Of a stretch of 64,000 bases of DNA, positions 49,531-61,945 are shown one piece after another. A model generated the notes under the pieces. That model was not told the origin of the DNA, searched no databases, and saw only the letters and a list, made by a program, of their open reading frames with translations. The stretch is taken from NCBI GenBank assembly GCA_028023455.1, contig JAQFVV010006199.1, forward strand, positions 5,904,972 through 5,968,971. The letters are read 5' to 3'. Each line of letters starts with the position of its first letter. Position 1 is the stretch's first letter. The translations under genes and the position numbers were made by a program. This stretch comes from Epiperipatus broadwayi. Taxonomy: Eukaryota; Onychophora; Udeonychophora; Euonychophora; Peripatidae.

Positions 49531-52393
49531 ATTGATAACCAGTATGCAAAATATATAAACATATATATGATTCACAGTTAGTTGTATATAATCACAATAT
49601 TCATTTTATTATTTTCCTTTGTTTTTTTCTCTCTTTTTTTTTTCATTTGGAATTATGAATAGTTCTATTTGTTTTTATAGTTGTTGCTAAAAAAAAAAAT
49701 TATAAATATCATAGAAATTTAAATATGCATTAAAGCTAGATGTCATTATTTCAAAAGACTGATAAGGATTGATTAACGATTGTTTAATGCTGTTTTTTTT
49801 TTGTTTGTTTGTTTGTTTTTATTTTATTTTTAATCGTTGTCAATAATAAATACACAACTGATAGAATAATAATGTAATGTAATTTGCGATATATCAACAG
49901 AGAACTTTTTGTTTTGCTTATTTTGAACATTTAATTTATTCATTAATTTGTTTTCTCATGGGAACTTAATTAATAGTTCTAATCAGTTAAATCTACATTC
50001 ATATACATTTTAATGCTGACCCCTACAATTAAAGCAATTGCGTATTAAAAGATAAACAAGGAACATTTTTGTAACTGTTTATCATTTTGTACCTATTTGT
50101 GTGTAATCATAAGAATAATTAAATAAAATATGTGTTGATTGTAGACATTCGCAATTGTTAAAATATAGTGACTATAGAATTAAATCTTATATTCTTTCAC
50201 AATTTTGAATTACTAAGTATTTCTTTTCTTTAATGAAATCAAATTGTAATAAGAATTATTGCTATTTTTTTAATGTAAAGAATTAGTTTTTTTTTTTTTT
50301 CACTTTAAAAATAAAATAAAGTTATTAGGAAAAAAAAGTAATAAATTTTTTCTCTTTTTATATATAAAACAATTTGTTGATAAAAAATTAATATGAATTC
50401 ATTTACATTTTTATTCACAATAAAATTACAATAAGTTGGATGAATATCCTAGTGAGATCTTAAAGAAATTTTCAATTTTTGGAATATATTTTAATTTCTA
50501 ACAAGATATATATATATATTGTTTTTTATGACGTTTCCTAAATTATTTATTATTTTTATAATATTTCACATTTCAAAATATAGTATTAATTTGTCTAATT
50601 ATATTTATTTCATAATATTGAAATCTCTGTTTCCATTAGATTGAATAATTAAATCAAGTTTAAAAATTGAATAGTTGTTTGATCTAAAGATCATGAAATG
50701 TTTGAGCACTAGAAATAACAAATTTGGCCTTCATTCAATAATCTTTGGCCCCAAATCCATTATTCTTTTATTGTACTGAAATGCACATAATAAATAATCA
50801 AGTATTTAGTTGCTCAAGAAATCATGTGATATTTAAGCATATAAGTTACCTTGATATTAAGCTTCAATTAAGGAATATTTAGTTTTCAAGTCTTTTACTC
50901 TACCATTAAATTAAACTATATTACTCACACAGGAATTTAAAACTTTTTATATTTAGAGAAGTGAAAATACAACAATGATATTTTATTAAATGATTTATTA
51001 TTAGATTAAAATTTCATAATTATAAAAGTGTATTAAAAATTATAAAGTTTTATACTCTGTTTTGTTTTATTTTAATCTCCTTCCATTTTTTTAAACATTA
51101 TTTTTAAAGCTTATGAAAATTTTGACAAAAAGCATCATTTATTTTACTCATTAGCAATAAAGATAAAACTCATTAATGTTATGGCATCTTCTATTGGTTA
51201 CATATAAGTATTTTTTTTAGCAAAAATGTTAAAATTAAATTATAATATATGCTTTATTAATGTATTTCAAATACTATATTATCATTTAAAAAAGATATAC
51301 TTCAATATGTCAAGACAAAAAGTACTTTATTTTAAAGGGGGGGGGAGAAAATTTTGTATTTCAAGTTCAATTATATGAATATTTAAGATGCAATATTATG
51401 AAAAAGTTTTTGTAAAGCTTCCTAAAATACTATTTTTTTTTAATGATTGTAATCCTTTTTTATAAATCTATCAATCTTTTACTCCATATGTATTTAAATA
51501 ATCTAAAATGAACACTTTAAATGAAGGGAAGATCAGGAAATGCTTCAACTGCAAATGCTTTAATTTTTGAGTACTTGTAAATGGTAATGGTCCAAATGAT
51601 TAACATTTATAGGTTGAAAAAAGATTTTTAAAGTCATGTACTATTTTAGGTTTTCTCACCTAGAAAACAACATATACAGCTATAGGAATAACGTGAATAG
51701 TGAATATATTAAAGATTGTATTTCATTTTTAAAAAGCAATTACATTAATTCCTATTTACACATATATTTTTTAAAACAATTTTGAGCATTAATATAAACT
51801 TGATAACATTTTTATTTTATTGCTTTAAAGAATATGTGTTCTATATAGAGACGACTCATATATTTATGAAAATGGCTTAGAATCTGAATGTTATTTCTGG
51901 AACAATAAAAATAATGATTATGTCACAATATAATACTATTATAAAACAAATATAGTATAAAATAATATTTTGAAACTAATCCAATTTAAAAAATAGGTTG
52001 TTGGGGTTTTTTTGTCTCTAGTTATTTTTTTTAATAAACGACAAAAATAGCGAAATAAAAAATTACCTCTAATTTTTATATTAGTTGAAATAGATATCGT
52101 TTATCAAACTGTATGTAATTACTTATAAAATCTAAACAAAGGTTTTAGCAAGTTATATGACTTTTTATTCTTTTATCTACAATCTGGTGATCCTAATTAT
52201 TATTTAATAAAAATAAAATTTTATTACGATAATTTCTCCTGGTAAACATGCTAAATTAAAAAGAAATCTAAAAATGCTAGAATGATTTACTAAATTAACT
52301 GAAATCTGATCGATATAAGGGATTGACATTGATATACATATTATAAGAGCTCGAAGTATATATATATATGTATACTTTTTTTTAAGTGTCATA
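49531..52393. other. AT-rich DNA, no gene seen
   Basis: Homopolymer-rich sequence, including GGGGGGGGG at 51339-51347. No frame or motif supported. Confidence 0.5.
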
Positions 52394-52476
52394 GCATCGG
52401 CCGGGACGCGAACCCGCAACCTGGGCAACTGTCTGCAAGTGCAAGGCAGTCGCGCTGACCTCTCGACCACCAGTGC
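52394..52476 (-). pseudogene. tRNA-derived relic, class II-like
   Basis: On minus, an 83-nt block carries box A TGGTCGAGAGG (full match to TRGYNNARNGG) and box B GGTTCGCGTCC (close to GGTTCRANNCC). The ends GCACTGG and CCGATGC pair 6 of 7 with one G-T, and the T stem keeps 4 of 5. The length and extra region suggest a Ser/Leu-type long variable arm. The anticodon loop reads TTGCACT, giving GCA (Cys), which does not fit a class II body. This argues against a working tRNA and for a tRNA-derived SINE head or pseudogene. A short A-rich stretch and (TA)n follow on the minus strand. It is the most GC-rich island in the window. The minus open frame across it (52204-52470) is an artefact. Confidence 0.65.
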
Positions 52477-52499
52477 AAGACATATATATCTATACTTGC

Positions 52500-54089
52500 A
52501 TTTGAATTTAAAACAAATAATTATGTTTCATTTTATTTGCATGCTACTCATATTTATTTCTACTGTTGTTACTAAGCTCAAAACTAGCATTTAAATTCGA
52601 ATAATCAAGTTCACTTGTAATAATTAGACTCAGCAAATAGGTATTTTGCCAACTATAAAATGGAAGAAAATGGATTTTAAAAAAACAAACAGATAAATAA
52701 TCAAATGGGCAACGCATCCAATAAGGTAAATTAATCTAATCTCAATAAAAGGAATTCATTTTTACATGTAGGTTTGGACTTAGTATATATAAAAAGAAAA
52801 TATTTTCTGGATCATAATTACTTAGCAATTGAAATAAAATGCGAGATTGTAGTTAGAAACTTAATCCTGGCAAACATAGGTATAAAAAAATCTTAAATGA
52901 ACTGATAAATTTGAACTATTGTGAATATAAACCTCATTATTATTTATTAAATAATTAAAAATACATATAGCTTTGTATTTATCATTAAACATAATAGAAT
53001 TAGAACAGTTGTCTAGAATACTAACACAGATAATAAGGATGATAATTACAACTGATAAAATAAAAAATGGTTGGCTGTCATTAACAAAATGAAAGCAACC
53101 TCAAATCTTGCAAAATAGCAAAAAAATTTGGGAAAAAAATTAATATCCATATTTTTTAAAAAGCTCACTCTGTAGTTAGGCAGATTAAAAGTCTTCTTAA
53201 AAAGCAAACCAAATAAGTAAGGTCAGTCTTTTACTTCTCTAAATATTGTAAAGATATAATTTCAACCTGTGAAATCAGGGAAATGAAAAAATGATAATTG
53301 CTTATGCTACCCAACTCAGAAAGTTAGTAATAATCCTGTAAATTCAAAGATTTTTTGGAGGATGCCCCAAGAAAATGCTTTTTATAATACAAAGAATCAT
53401 ATTTTATAGATTTCTAATAATAGATTCTAATACAATTTTTGACTTGAGTTTTATTATAAAACAAGAACAGCTAGATCTGTACCACAAGGCATAGTAAAAG
53501 CAATTGCTAGAAGTCCAAGAAATGCTTACTCTAGATGTAATAAAAATTATCCACAAAAGCAATATATATATATATAATTTACAAATATTGTAAATTATAT
53601 TAGGCATATAGAAGCTGGGTTTATGATACAGATAGCTATATGTCCAAAGCAGTACTCAAAACTTATGATAAAGATTTCACTGTTAATGACATAGAGACTC
53701 AAAAATTTTAATTCAGCTTTTAAGATACGAGATTCCTTTATATCTTAGATAAATAGAAAAAAAAGCATGAAATCAACAATAAACTCATTAAAGATTACCA
53801 AATACAATCAAGACTTTTCTCTTTGGTTAAATGAGAAAAAGAATAATAAAAAATAAAATATGTTGTCCCCTAATTGTTTTGTTTAAAAACATAGAATTTT
53901 AACAGGCCAAGATTGATTCAGTTATTTAATTTATATGAGATAAGAAAATAATATACTGTAATATATATATATTTTGAAGTATTTGATTGAATCTATGTAT
54001 TTTGAATAAGATCTTATAACTACATAGAATGTATTTAAATATAGGCCTGATTATGTCCTTCAATTATTTCAATTTTCTACTGCATGTTG
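52500..54089. other. AT-rich DNA, no gene recognised
   Basis: Somewhat less simple sequence at 53040-53630 may be decayed coding DNA, but I could not match it. The minus frame 53404-53607 has no motif. Confidence 0.4.
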
Positions 54090-54255
54090 GGATTGGAAGG
54101 TATAAAGTTTTGAAGAAGACTGCTGGGGCAATTGAAACTGTAAACTGTAAGAAAAGGGTGGTAAAAAAAGCATTGTGTAACAGTGGTAAAGTGCTTGGGA
54201 AATTTAGTATATATGGTATATATTTGGCAATGCAATAAGAAAGAGTAATTTTGAA
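54090..54255 (+). mobile_element. Solo Penelope-like 3' end
   Basis: TTTTGAAGAAGACTGCTGGG followed by GCAATTGAAACTGTAAACTG, then after about 100 bp TATTTGGCAATGCAATAAGA. The right arm of the palindrome ends with the same phrases at 61914-62036 (CTGAACAAGATTGCCGGAGC and TTTGGCAATGCAATAAGAAA). No protein-coding part precedes it, so it is a severely 5'-truncated or terminal-repeat copy. The overlapping open frames on both strands are incidental. Confidence 0.55.
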
Positions 54256-54434
54256 TATAATGGTTGTTTTTGTCAAGGATTCTCAAACTGAAAATATGTT
54301 GGTTATATTTGATATTTTGAATATATTTTTCATGTATTAAGCAGTATTATGAATTAATATAATGTATTAATGAAGGTGTTCTTTAACCTTCTAGTTGCAG
54401 TACTATTGAGTCCATTATTGTGAAATCATACTCC

Positions 54435-54653
54435 CATTGTGCAGAACTTGAGCATGGGTTTCATGGGAGAGGTACATATCATCTATGTTGTAAAGATTAT
54501 CTCAAAGACCTTCTAAATAAGTGCAGTATCAATTGTTTCCAACATATGGACAGAACAGAGTGCATTAGAGAGTTACAATTAGACATAGTGTTGAAGTATT
54601 TCAAAAAGAAAAGTTTTATGTTGAGAAAACTACAAGATAATATTGTAAATTAA
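54435..54653 (+). pseudogene. LINE ORF2 C-terminal tail, CFDP2-like
   Basis: Reads HGFHGRGTYHLCCKDYLKDL then LNKCSINCF, equivalent to 37993-38217 and to the end of the 47.2-49.5 kb LINE. It stops at TAA 54651-54653. A 5'-truncated insertion lying between two Penelope-like relics. Confidence 0.55.
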
Positions 54654-54734
54654 CTAGTAAGCAGAAAAATGGACCAGTAAGTTCTATATGTCAATGTATT
54701 TATCAATGATATATTGATTTGTATACCCATCGCA

Positions 54735-55620
54735 AATTTATTTCTAATATAATACTAATATCATTTACTTTCTTTATTACTTTTACAATATTTCATATAA
54801 TTATAATCCACTATTGACTGTTTTGATTGCTCCAGAAATCTTCAGAATTATAACAAACACAATACAAATACATGAATACAAATATAAATAAACTTATAAT
54901 TTTACATTTTATATATATTCTATTTTATAATCAATACTCATATATCTACATATATCTTTGTATACCTCTCTATATAATAATCACTTTTTTTATATATAAT
55001 GCATTTTAACATTTTTTATATTTATCAATCAATACTTCCTATAATCATATATGTATATTTTATTCATTTTTTATTATATTATTCTTATTAATTTTTTTAA
55101 TATTTAACTCATATTCATATTTTTATATTTTACATTATTATTATTATTCATTATATTAACATTCAATATATATAATTTTCTTTAACCTATAATGAAATAT
55201 TTATTTTATATAGTGCTATGTTTATAAACAGCAATATTAATATTCAGCCATAAAACTAACCTATAATTTATTTATTTTTTTGTCTTTTACTGTTAATTAT
55301 TTTAACCAATTTTTTATTATTTTTAACATATTTTATACCTACCTTTTATTTATATTTTCAAAGCTTAACTGCTAATTATTCAAACTTTTAAATTTTACAA
55401 TTATATTTAGTTACAGTTATATTTAGTAGCTCCCTCTTTCTATTTTTTATATAATTAAATCTATTCTTCTTTTTAATGCTTACTAATGTTATCTTCATTT
55501 TTATTTTATACCTAGCGGCTCCCTCTTTCTATTTTTTATATAATTAAATCTATTTTTATTTTTTTAATCCCAATTACTATTACTACTATTATGATGATGA
55601 TGATGATGATGATGTTTCAA
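54735..55620 (-). mobile_element. Penelope-like 3' region, outer left arm of palindrome
   Basis: Reverse complement of 61183-62045, with the same phrases in opposite order. Examples are GAAAGAGGGAGC near 61229 and 61343 matched by GCTCCCTCTTTC near 55430 and 55519, and TTTGTATTCATGTATTTGTA near 61880 matched by its complement near 54870. It contains the 3' hairpin in decayed form near 54828. The arm is separated from the coding part of the same copy (58880-60072) by a LINE insertion. Relative to the right arm it carries an extra 64 bp flanked by AACCTATAAT (55184-55193 and 55258-55267). Confidence 0.75.
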
Positions 55621-55682
55621 TGATAAACTGTATTTGTTTTAGAAAGTTATAAGAGTTTTACATAGCTTAGATTGCTGTAGTT

Positions 55683-56010
55683 GTAGGTTTATATATATAA
55701 AAGTTGATTTATTGATTTACACAAGGATTGCAGAAATTTTTACATACTATGGATTAGTTACAAAAGTTTTGCACACTTTGGATGATGGTGATTATATGGG
55801 CAATACATAGATGTAGGTTTATGTATGTAAAAGTTCATTCATTAATTTACATGAGATTACAATAATTTCTTCATGCTATGAATTAGTTCCAAGGGTTTTA
55901 GATGGCATGGATTACTGTGATAACATGGGCAATTTGTAATTGTAGGTATACATATATAAAAGTTGTTTTATTGATTTACACAAGATTACAGAAATTTTAC
56001 ATGCTCTGAA
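55683..56010. repeat. Three ~130-bp tandem units
   Basis: GTAGGTTTATATATATAAAA at 55683, GTAGGTTTATGTATGTAAAA at 55813 and GTAGGTATACATATATAAAA at 55942 start similar units. Each has TTATTGATTTACA, AGAAATTTTTACAT.CTaTG and GGATTA phrases. They lie at the 3' side of the minus-oriented LINE fragment. Confidence 0.8.
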
Positions 56011-58600
56011 CTTCTGTATCTACAGATGCAAACCAGGTTTATTTTTATGTGATTGGGTTTTCTGGTTAACATAGGCAAGGGTCTAGAAATTTTCATGGTG
56101 GTGTGGCAATTGTCTATGAGGTCCACACATGTCATGGCTTTGTCTCCATATTGTTTTCTTGTCAGACTTGGGTTTTGAGTACTTTTGGAGCATGAAAAAC
56201 TAGAACTCTTTAACTTGACTGTTAAAAATGGACTGTTGCTGCTTTGCATTTTGACACTTTATAGTTGAGTGTGGTTTATGTAAGATAGGGATAGATTGAT
56301 CGATAGAACCGGGTAATGGGCATTCAGTTTTCATGAGGATATGGCTGGTTTCTAGAGAGTTGATATCTAGCATCAACAGGTCAAGCATATCTGCTTTAGG
56401 TATTGTAAGTTGCAGAGTCTTGGGGGGGGGGGGAGCATCCAGGCTTTCTTTTTGTTTCATTAGAAGTGTTGTGGGGATGGCTAGCTGGTCATTGCCATGT
56501 GTATGATTATAAATAAGAGCTTCTAGGGCAGTATTAACCTTATTTGAGACAGTGTTGGCTTCAGTTGTTGCATTAGGAAAAGTTTTGGAAACTATTATCT
56601 GAATCAGGGGTTGTTTGTATATCAATTAAGTTGGCATAATTATCATTATCTGCCTCATGAAGTGTCAAATCAATAGCTGGTGGAGTAAGGTTGAAGGTGG
56701 ATGAGTATATAGGATAGGTAATATGTCCATGAATAAACTTTTGGCTATTTATGTAAGTAATTATGGAAAGATTTGCTATTTACTGTTCTTTGTTGACTTG
56801 GGGATTTAGATAATCAGTTGGTTTTCCTGAAGGTGAAGTTTGGAGATTAATACATTGCACTGCTAAATGACCCCACTGGTGACTGGATTGGAACTGGGGT
56901 TTCAATCCTCTGATATATAGGCATAAGGAAGTTTCTTGATTAAGAATTTGTGTTGGAGTTATGTTTGGATTGAAGTCATGGCGCAATTGTAATTTGATAT
57001 CATAGCTGTTGCTAGGGGTGGGTATAGGGTTATCCTTTAAATATATGGGGTGAAAAGCCATAACTTTGCCAAATGGTTGCATCATATGCTGGAAATCTTA
57101 AAGGGTGTATCCCAAGTAGGTATTTTTGAGTATGCCTATGATATAGTTGCAGCAATTTGGATCCACCATAATTAAGGCAAAGTTTCCAAGTGTTTTTATT
57201 TGTATTTGAAATCAGTCACTCTGTGTGGTTTGAAAGAACTCAATTATCAAATACACCTGGATCTTATTTTATGCAGTAGATAAGTTCCTCAGAAAATGTG
57301 CACAAAAGAAATCGCACAAAAATATATTAACTTGCCTTGAAAAATGGGGGATATGTTCCAGTAATTTTTAGAAATTGCATAAGAGCAAAGCAACAAGGAA
57401 AAATTACTTTAAAATTTGCATTAAAAATATAAGGAAGTAAAGTATGACTAATGAAAAATTTCAAACATTTAAAAAAAATTAATACAAGACAAACTTTTTT
57501 TACTTTTTTTTATTAACTACAGTATTGAATTTTATGTTTTTTCAAATATATTTTAATTGTTACCACTATTTGAGAGTATGTGTTCATTTGTGAATCAGAT
57601 GTGATGTACTATAGCTTCTACTTAAACAAAGTCAAGAATCTCTCAGCAATTATGCTGTGTTAATGGTTTTCTGTTTTTATATTTAAAAAATGAGATCACA
57701 ATCAAAACAAAAAGATTATACATTATCATTAGAAAGATTATTTTCAGTTTAAAAAATCAATAAAATCTTTGTTATTTATTTTAACAATCTAAAAATTTTT
57801 TTATTTCTATTATATCTAACAAAATATGTTTTAAAAGTTGAAAATTTTTGAATATTTATTGCCATATTTTTATACATAATTATAAATCTATTATATTATT
57901 TACTCATTAGTATAAGTAGGTTATTTTCATAGAAAATAAGATTCTAAATACAACTTCAGGAAATATTCATGTTAGCTGCTAATATAATGTTATATTTTTG
58001 AAGAAAAAAAATGTATTTCAAGTCAAAATAAGTTATTAATAATTTAAATTTCTTGATATCTAATAAATATAGTGAATTATGGAATATATTAAGAAGAAAC
58101 ATGAATCACATAACTTCAAAATCGCATTAAAATAATCCACATAAAGTGAGACCCAGATGTACCTGGGATTTTGATAGAAATATATGCAATGGTATCCCAC
58201 ATCCCATGCAAGGATATTGCATCAAATGATAATTGCCTAGGAAATTTATAGAGAGAAATGTTGATGTTTGTAGCAGATAGAATTATGGACCTAGTAAAAA
58301 AAATCTTTTAAAAGTTGCAAATAATCCTCTTGGGATCAAATTGTTGAACTTTTCATTGGTTATCATAAGAGCATCTGTGTTCCAAACTCTAGAGGGGGCA
58401 TTGTGCTTCTTGGATATTGAGTTTCAGTTTTCTGATGTCATTAGAGGTATTTTTTCTATATCTTGAAGCTGCCTTGGGAATAGTTGGCATATTGTTACTT
58501 TTGTTACTAATATCTATTATATTGTTATTACTTTCACTACTGATCTGTTGAGTATTGTTTTAGCATTATTAGCATCTGTTTGTATCATCTTTAAACTTTG
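55986..58600 (-). pseudogene. LINE ORF1 with RNA-binding/zinc-knuckle-like region, split by a MITE
   Basis: Read on minus. An N-terminal part near 58390-58160 includes ALMITNEKFNNLIPRGLFAT and ends just before the MITE. After the MITE, the frame continues YLIIEFFQTTQSD, IKTLGNFALIMVDPNCCNYI and, from 57085, MMQPFGKVMAFHPIYLKDNP. Then CLYIRGLKPQF and HQWGHLAVQC follow, resembling the second half of a CCHC zinc knuckle whose first Cys pair has been lost. Frames 56625-56200 and 56249-55986 continue with a Pro/Ser/Thr-rich C-terminal region. This layout is that of ORF1 in L1/Tx1-related LINEs. Stops and frameshifts make it non-functional. It may be the ORF1 partner of the ORF2 type seen at 17.1-19.2 kb, but no shared sequence proves that. 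Confidence 0.55.
57254..58159. mobile_element. 906-bp TA-target MITE, copy 2
   Basis: CACCTGGATCTTATTTTATG starts directly after TA (57252-57253). AGACCCAGATG ends at 58159 and is followed by TA (58160-58161), a clean TA duplication. The body is the reverse complement of 19750-20648 throughout, for example the CCCCATTTTTCAAGG strings near 57345 and 20552. It interrupts a LINE ORF1 remnant whose reading frame resumes on the other side. No transposase frame. Confidence 0.8.
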
Positions 58601-58879
58601 TAATTCAGTGATAATGAAATTGTCACCAAAACCTGGTCATGTGACATCTCAGTCACCATATTAATTACTGAATTATCATTAGACAATTTACTTATTTTGT
58701 AAATTTTGAATGCCAAATTTAAACAAATTTAATAAAAGAGATATGAAGCAATTGAAGACAAAATTTTGTAATAAGAAATAAGAATTTTATCTTGTCAAAT
58801 AAAAGCTTTAATTGTGTTTAAGTAAACAAAACTGGAGCTTTTTACCTGGATTGCTGGTTGAACAATTGCAGAACTATAT

Positions 58880-60072
58880 ATTATTATTACTATGATGATG
58901 TCAAAAAATTTTCAGGTCCAAATCTCTACTTAATATACTGGCTTAATATTATTAATATGAATAGCTTCTTTTATTTTTTAATCCCTTTTATTATTGGTAA
59001 ATTGTATCAATTTTGTACAATCCTTTCCAAACTCATGTCTTGTTTCTAATATATCTAAATGTATCTGTGAATTTCTATCATATTTATGTTGTAATAGTCT
59101 TTTATATATTGAATTTTGTTTCTCCTACAGAATTTACTTTTATATTATCAATTTGATACTTTTTACAATTAATTTAATATATTCCATTTACTTCATTATC
59201 TGAATATTTATCATAATTAGTAATATACTTATTTTCTAAAATATTAATCATAATTTTTCTTTTTTTATTAACTATTCTAACATTTATTATATTATTAAAT
59301 TTTTTAATTAATTTTACCTATAACTTTATTTAAAATTTTAACTATATCATTATTTCCTGTCTTTATACCTATATAATTAATTTTATCTATATTATTATTA
59401 CTATTTTTTTCTTCTTTGTTATTATTTATATAATCTATTCTATTTTCTATTAATCTAATATTGTCATTTATAAATTTATTTGGATAATTATTATTTATAA
59501 ATTCTTCTTTTATTAAATTTATTTCTTTTAACATAATCTTCTTTACTTGGACAACAATTTACTTCTTTATGAATTCTAGAAGGTACTCTATTTATTTTAT
59601 ATTTGTATTTCAGTGTCAATTAGTTATATTATTATTTACTTTTCTTATAAATTGATGTTTCAATCCTATATGCCCCTTCATCATTTGAATTAATCAACTT
59701 TATATCTAAATATGTCAGTATATTATTCTCCTCTTTTTCTACAGTGTTTAATATTTTTATCCATCCTATTAATATCCTTTTTAAATAAATCTATCTGTTT
59801 TTGTGTTTTATTAAATATCAATAAATAATCATTTACTTATCTTTTAATAAAGATATGGAGCATTAACTTCTCCAATTCTTCCATATAAATATTATTCAAT
59901 ACTACACTTAATGCTTCTCTTATTAATTAATAAACCTTTTGTTTATAAAATATATCATTATATTGAAACATCATTTCTTTATAATATATTTCTATAATCT
60001 TCTTTAATAGTTTTATAGGTATATTTGTTTCTTTATTATTATCCTTTTTATATCTATTAATTACTATATGCA
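58880..60072 (-). mobile_element. Penelope-like element, minus copy (RT to GIY-YIG)
   Basis: Read on minus from 60072 down. FQYNDIFYKQK, then EALSVVLNNIYMEELEKLML and KRxVNDYLLIFNKTQKQIDL give the RT blocks (Y.Q..G...gs.lS.vlaNiYME, RYVDDyl.i). DINRMDKNIK and a DI.RYKVD string follow. The frame 59534-59304 holds LIKEEFINNNYPNKFINDNI and later IGIKTGNNDIVKILNKVIGK. The GIY-YIG region at about 59190-58940 is frame-broken, with GIY and the HKYDRNS block still visible. It is the mirror image of the plus copy that starts at 60073. Confidence 0.7.
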
Positions 60073-61119
60073 TTGCTTTCTCCACTTAATGATAAGTTTT
60101 ATAAACATAAAAAAGATTTGCTAATAGGAAGAGCATCAAATGGAGTATTGAGTAATATTTATATGGAAGAATTGAAAAAGTTAATGTTAGTGAATAATAA
60201 TGCTCTAATCTTTATTAAAAGATATGTAGATTATTTTTTGATATTTAATAAAACACAAAGACAGATTTATTTATAGAGGATATTAATAGGATGAATAAAA
60301 ATATTAAATTCACTATAGAAAAAGAAGAGATTAATATATTGATATATTTAGATATAAAGTTGATTAAGTCAAATGAAGAATGCAAATGTAGGTAGGATTG
60401 AAATATCAATTCATAAAAAAATAATATAGATAATTGACACTCAGATACAAATATAAAATAAATACAATACATTCTAGAATTCACAGAGCAGTAAATTATT
60501 ATATAAATAAAGAAGGTTATGTTAAATAAATTAATAAGAGAAGAATTTATAAATAATAATTATCCAAATAAATCTATAAATGATGATATTAGGTTAATAG
60601 AAAATAAGATGCATTATATAAATAATAATAAAGAAAAAAGTAGTAGTAATAATAATATAGATAATATTAATTATATAAGTATAAAGACACGAAATAACTA
60701 TATAGTTAAAATTTTAAATAAAGTTATAAGGAAAATTAAAAAAAGAAAAAATAGATTAATATTTTAAAAAATAAGTATATTAGTAATTATAATAAAAATT
60801 CAGATAATGAAATAAATGGAATATATGAAATTAATTGTAAAAAATGTCAATTAATAATATAAAAGTAAATTATGTAGGAAAAACAAAAAATTCAATATAT
60901 AGACAACTATTACAACATAAATATGATAGAAATTCACCAATACATTTACATACATTAGAAACAGAGCTCAGAGTTTGGAAAAGATTGTATAAAAATGATA
61001 CAATTTACAAATAATAAAAATAATAGAAAAATAAAAGAAACTATTCATATTAATAATATTAAGCCAATATTAAATAGAGATTTTGGGCTTGAAAAAAATT
61101 AACATAATAAAAAAATAAA

Positions 61120-61183
<64 letters not shown>
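61120..61183. repeat. (AAT)n microsatellite in Penelope 3' region
   Basis: About 21 units directly after the GIY-YIG stop. The counterpart in the left arm is short and interrupted. Confidence 0.9.
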
Positions 61184-61545
61184 GGGATTAAAAATAAGAA
61201 TAGATTTAATTATATAAAAAATAGAAAGAGGGAGCGACTAGATATAAAATGAAGATGAAGCCACTAGATATAAAATAAAGATGAAGATAATATTAGTAAA
61301 GTTTAAAAATAAAAATAAATTTAACCATATAAAAAATAGAAAGAGGGAGCTACTAAATATAACTATTACTAAATATAACTGTAAAATTTAAAAGTTTGAA
61401 TAGTTAACAGTTAAGTTTTGAAAATATAAATAGAAAGTAGGTATAAAATATGTTAAAAAATAGGTCAAAATAATTAGCAATAAAGGGTAAAAAGAAATAA
61501 TATTATAGGTTAAAGAAAATTATATATATATTGAATGTTAATATA

Positions 61546-61617
<72 letters not shown>
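61546..61617. repeat. (AAT)n microsatellite, right arm
   Basis: About 24 units. The mirror position in the left arm (about 55134-55149) has only about five ATT units, so the two arms have diverged in repeat number. Confidence 0.9.
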
Positions 61618-61618
<1 letters not shown>

Positions 61619-61913
61619 TGAAATATGAATATATAATGTTAAAGTTAAATATTTAAGAAAATTAATAAGAATAAAATAAAAATAAATGAAATAAACAATA
61701 ATATATATGTAAACGATTACAGGAAGTATCGATTGATAAATATAAAAAAAAGTTAAAATCTATTATACATAAAGTAGCAATTATTATATAGATAAGTATA
61801 TAAAGATGTATGTGGGTATATGAGTATTGATTATATGATAGAATATATGTATAAAATGTAAAATTATATGTTCATGTATATTTGTATTCATGTATTTGTA
61901 TTGTGTTTGTTAT

Positions 61914-61945
61914 AGTTCTGAACAAGATTGCCGGAGCAATCGATA
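61914..61945 (+). ncRNA. Hammerhead-like 3' hairpin of Penelope-like element
   Basis: CTGAACAA, GATTGC-CGGA-GCAATC (six perfect pairs), GATAC. Compared with 40727-40755 the stem sequence differs but pairing is kept, while the CTGATGA and GAAAC strings are each altered. Confidence 0.35.

Larger units (their letters stand above)
55621..58875 (-). mobile_element. LINE fragment inserted into the Penelope palindrome
   Basis: This block interrupts the left arm: the triplet-rich sequence after the Penelope coding part (ATTACTATGATGATG near 58890) resumes near 55610 (ACTATTATGATGATGATG). The insert carries an ORF1-like remnant on minus, a 3' part made of three ~130-bp tandem units and a nested MITE at 57254-58159. 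Because the junction lies in simple repeats, exact ends are uncertain by about 20 bp. Confidence 0.6.

Noticed and set aside
52394-52476. Functional tRNA-Cys gene
   Set aside because: The body is class II-like with a mismatched acceptor, a defective anticodon stem and a T-stem mismatch.
58858-59203. Plus frames over the left Penelope copy
   Set aside because: Antisense to the minus-strand GIY-YIG remnant.
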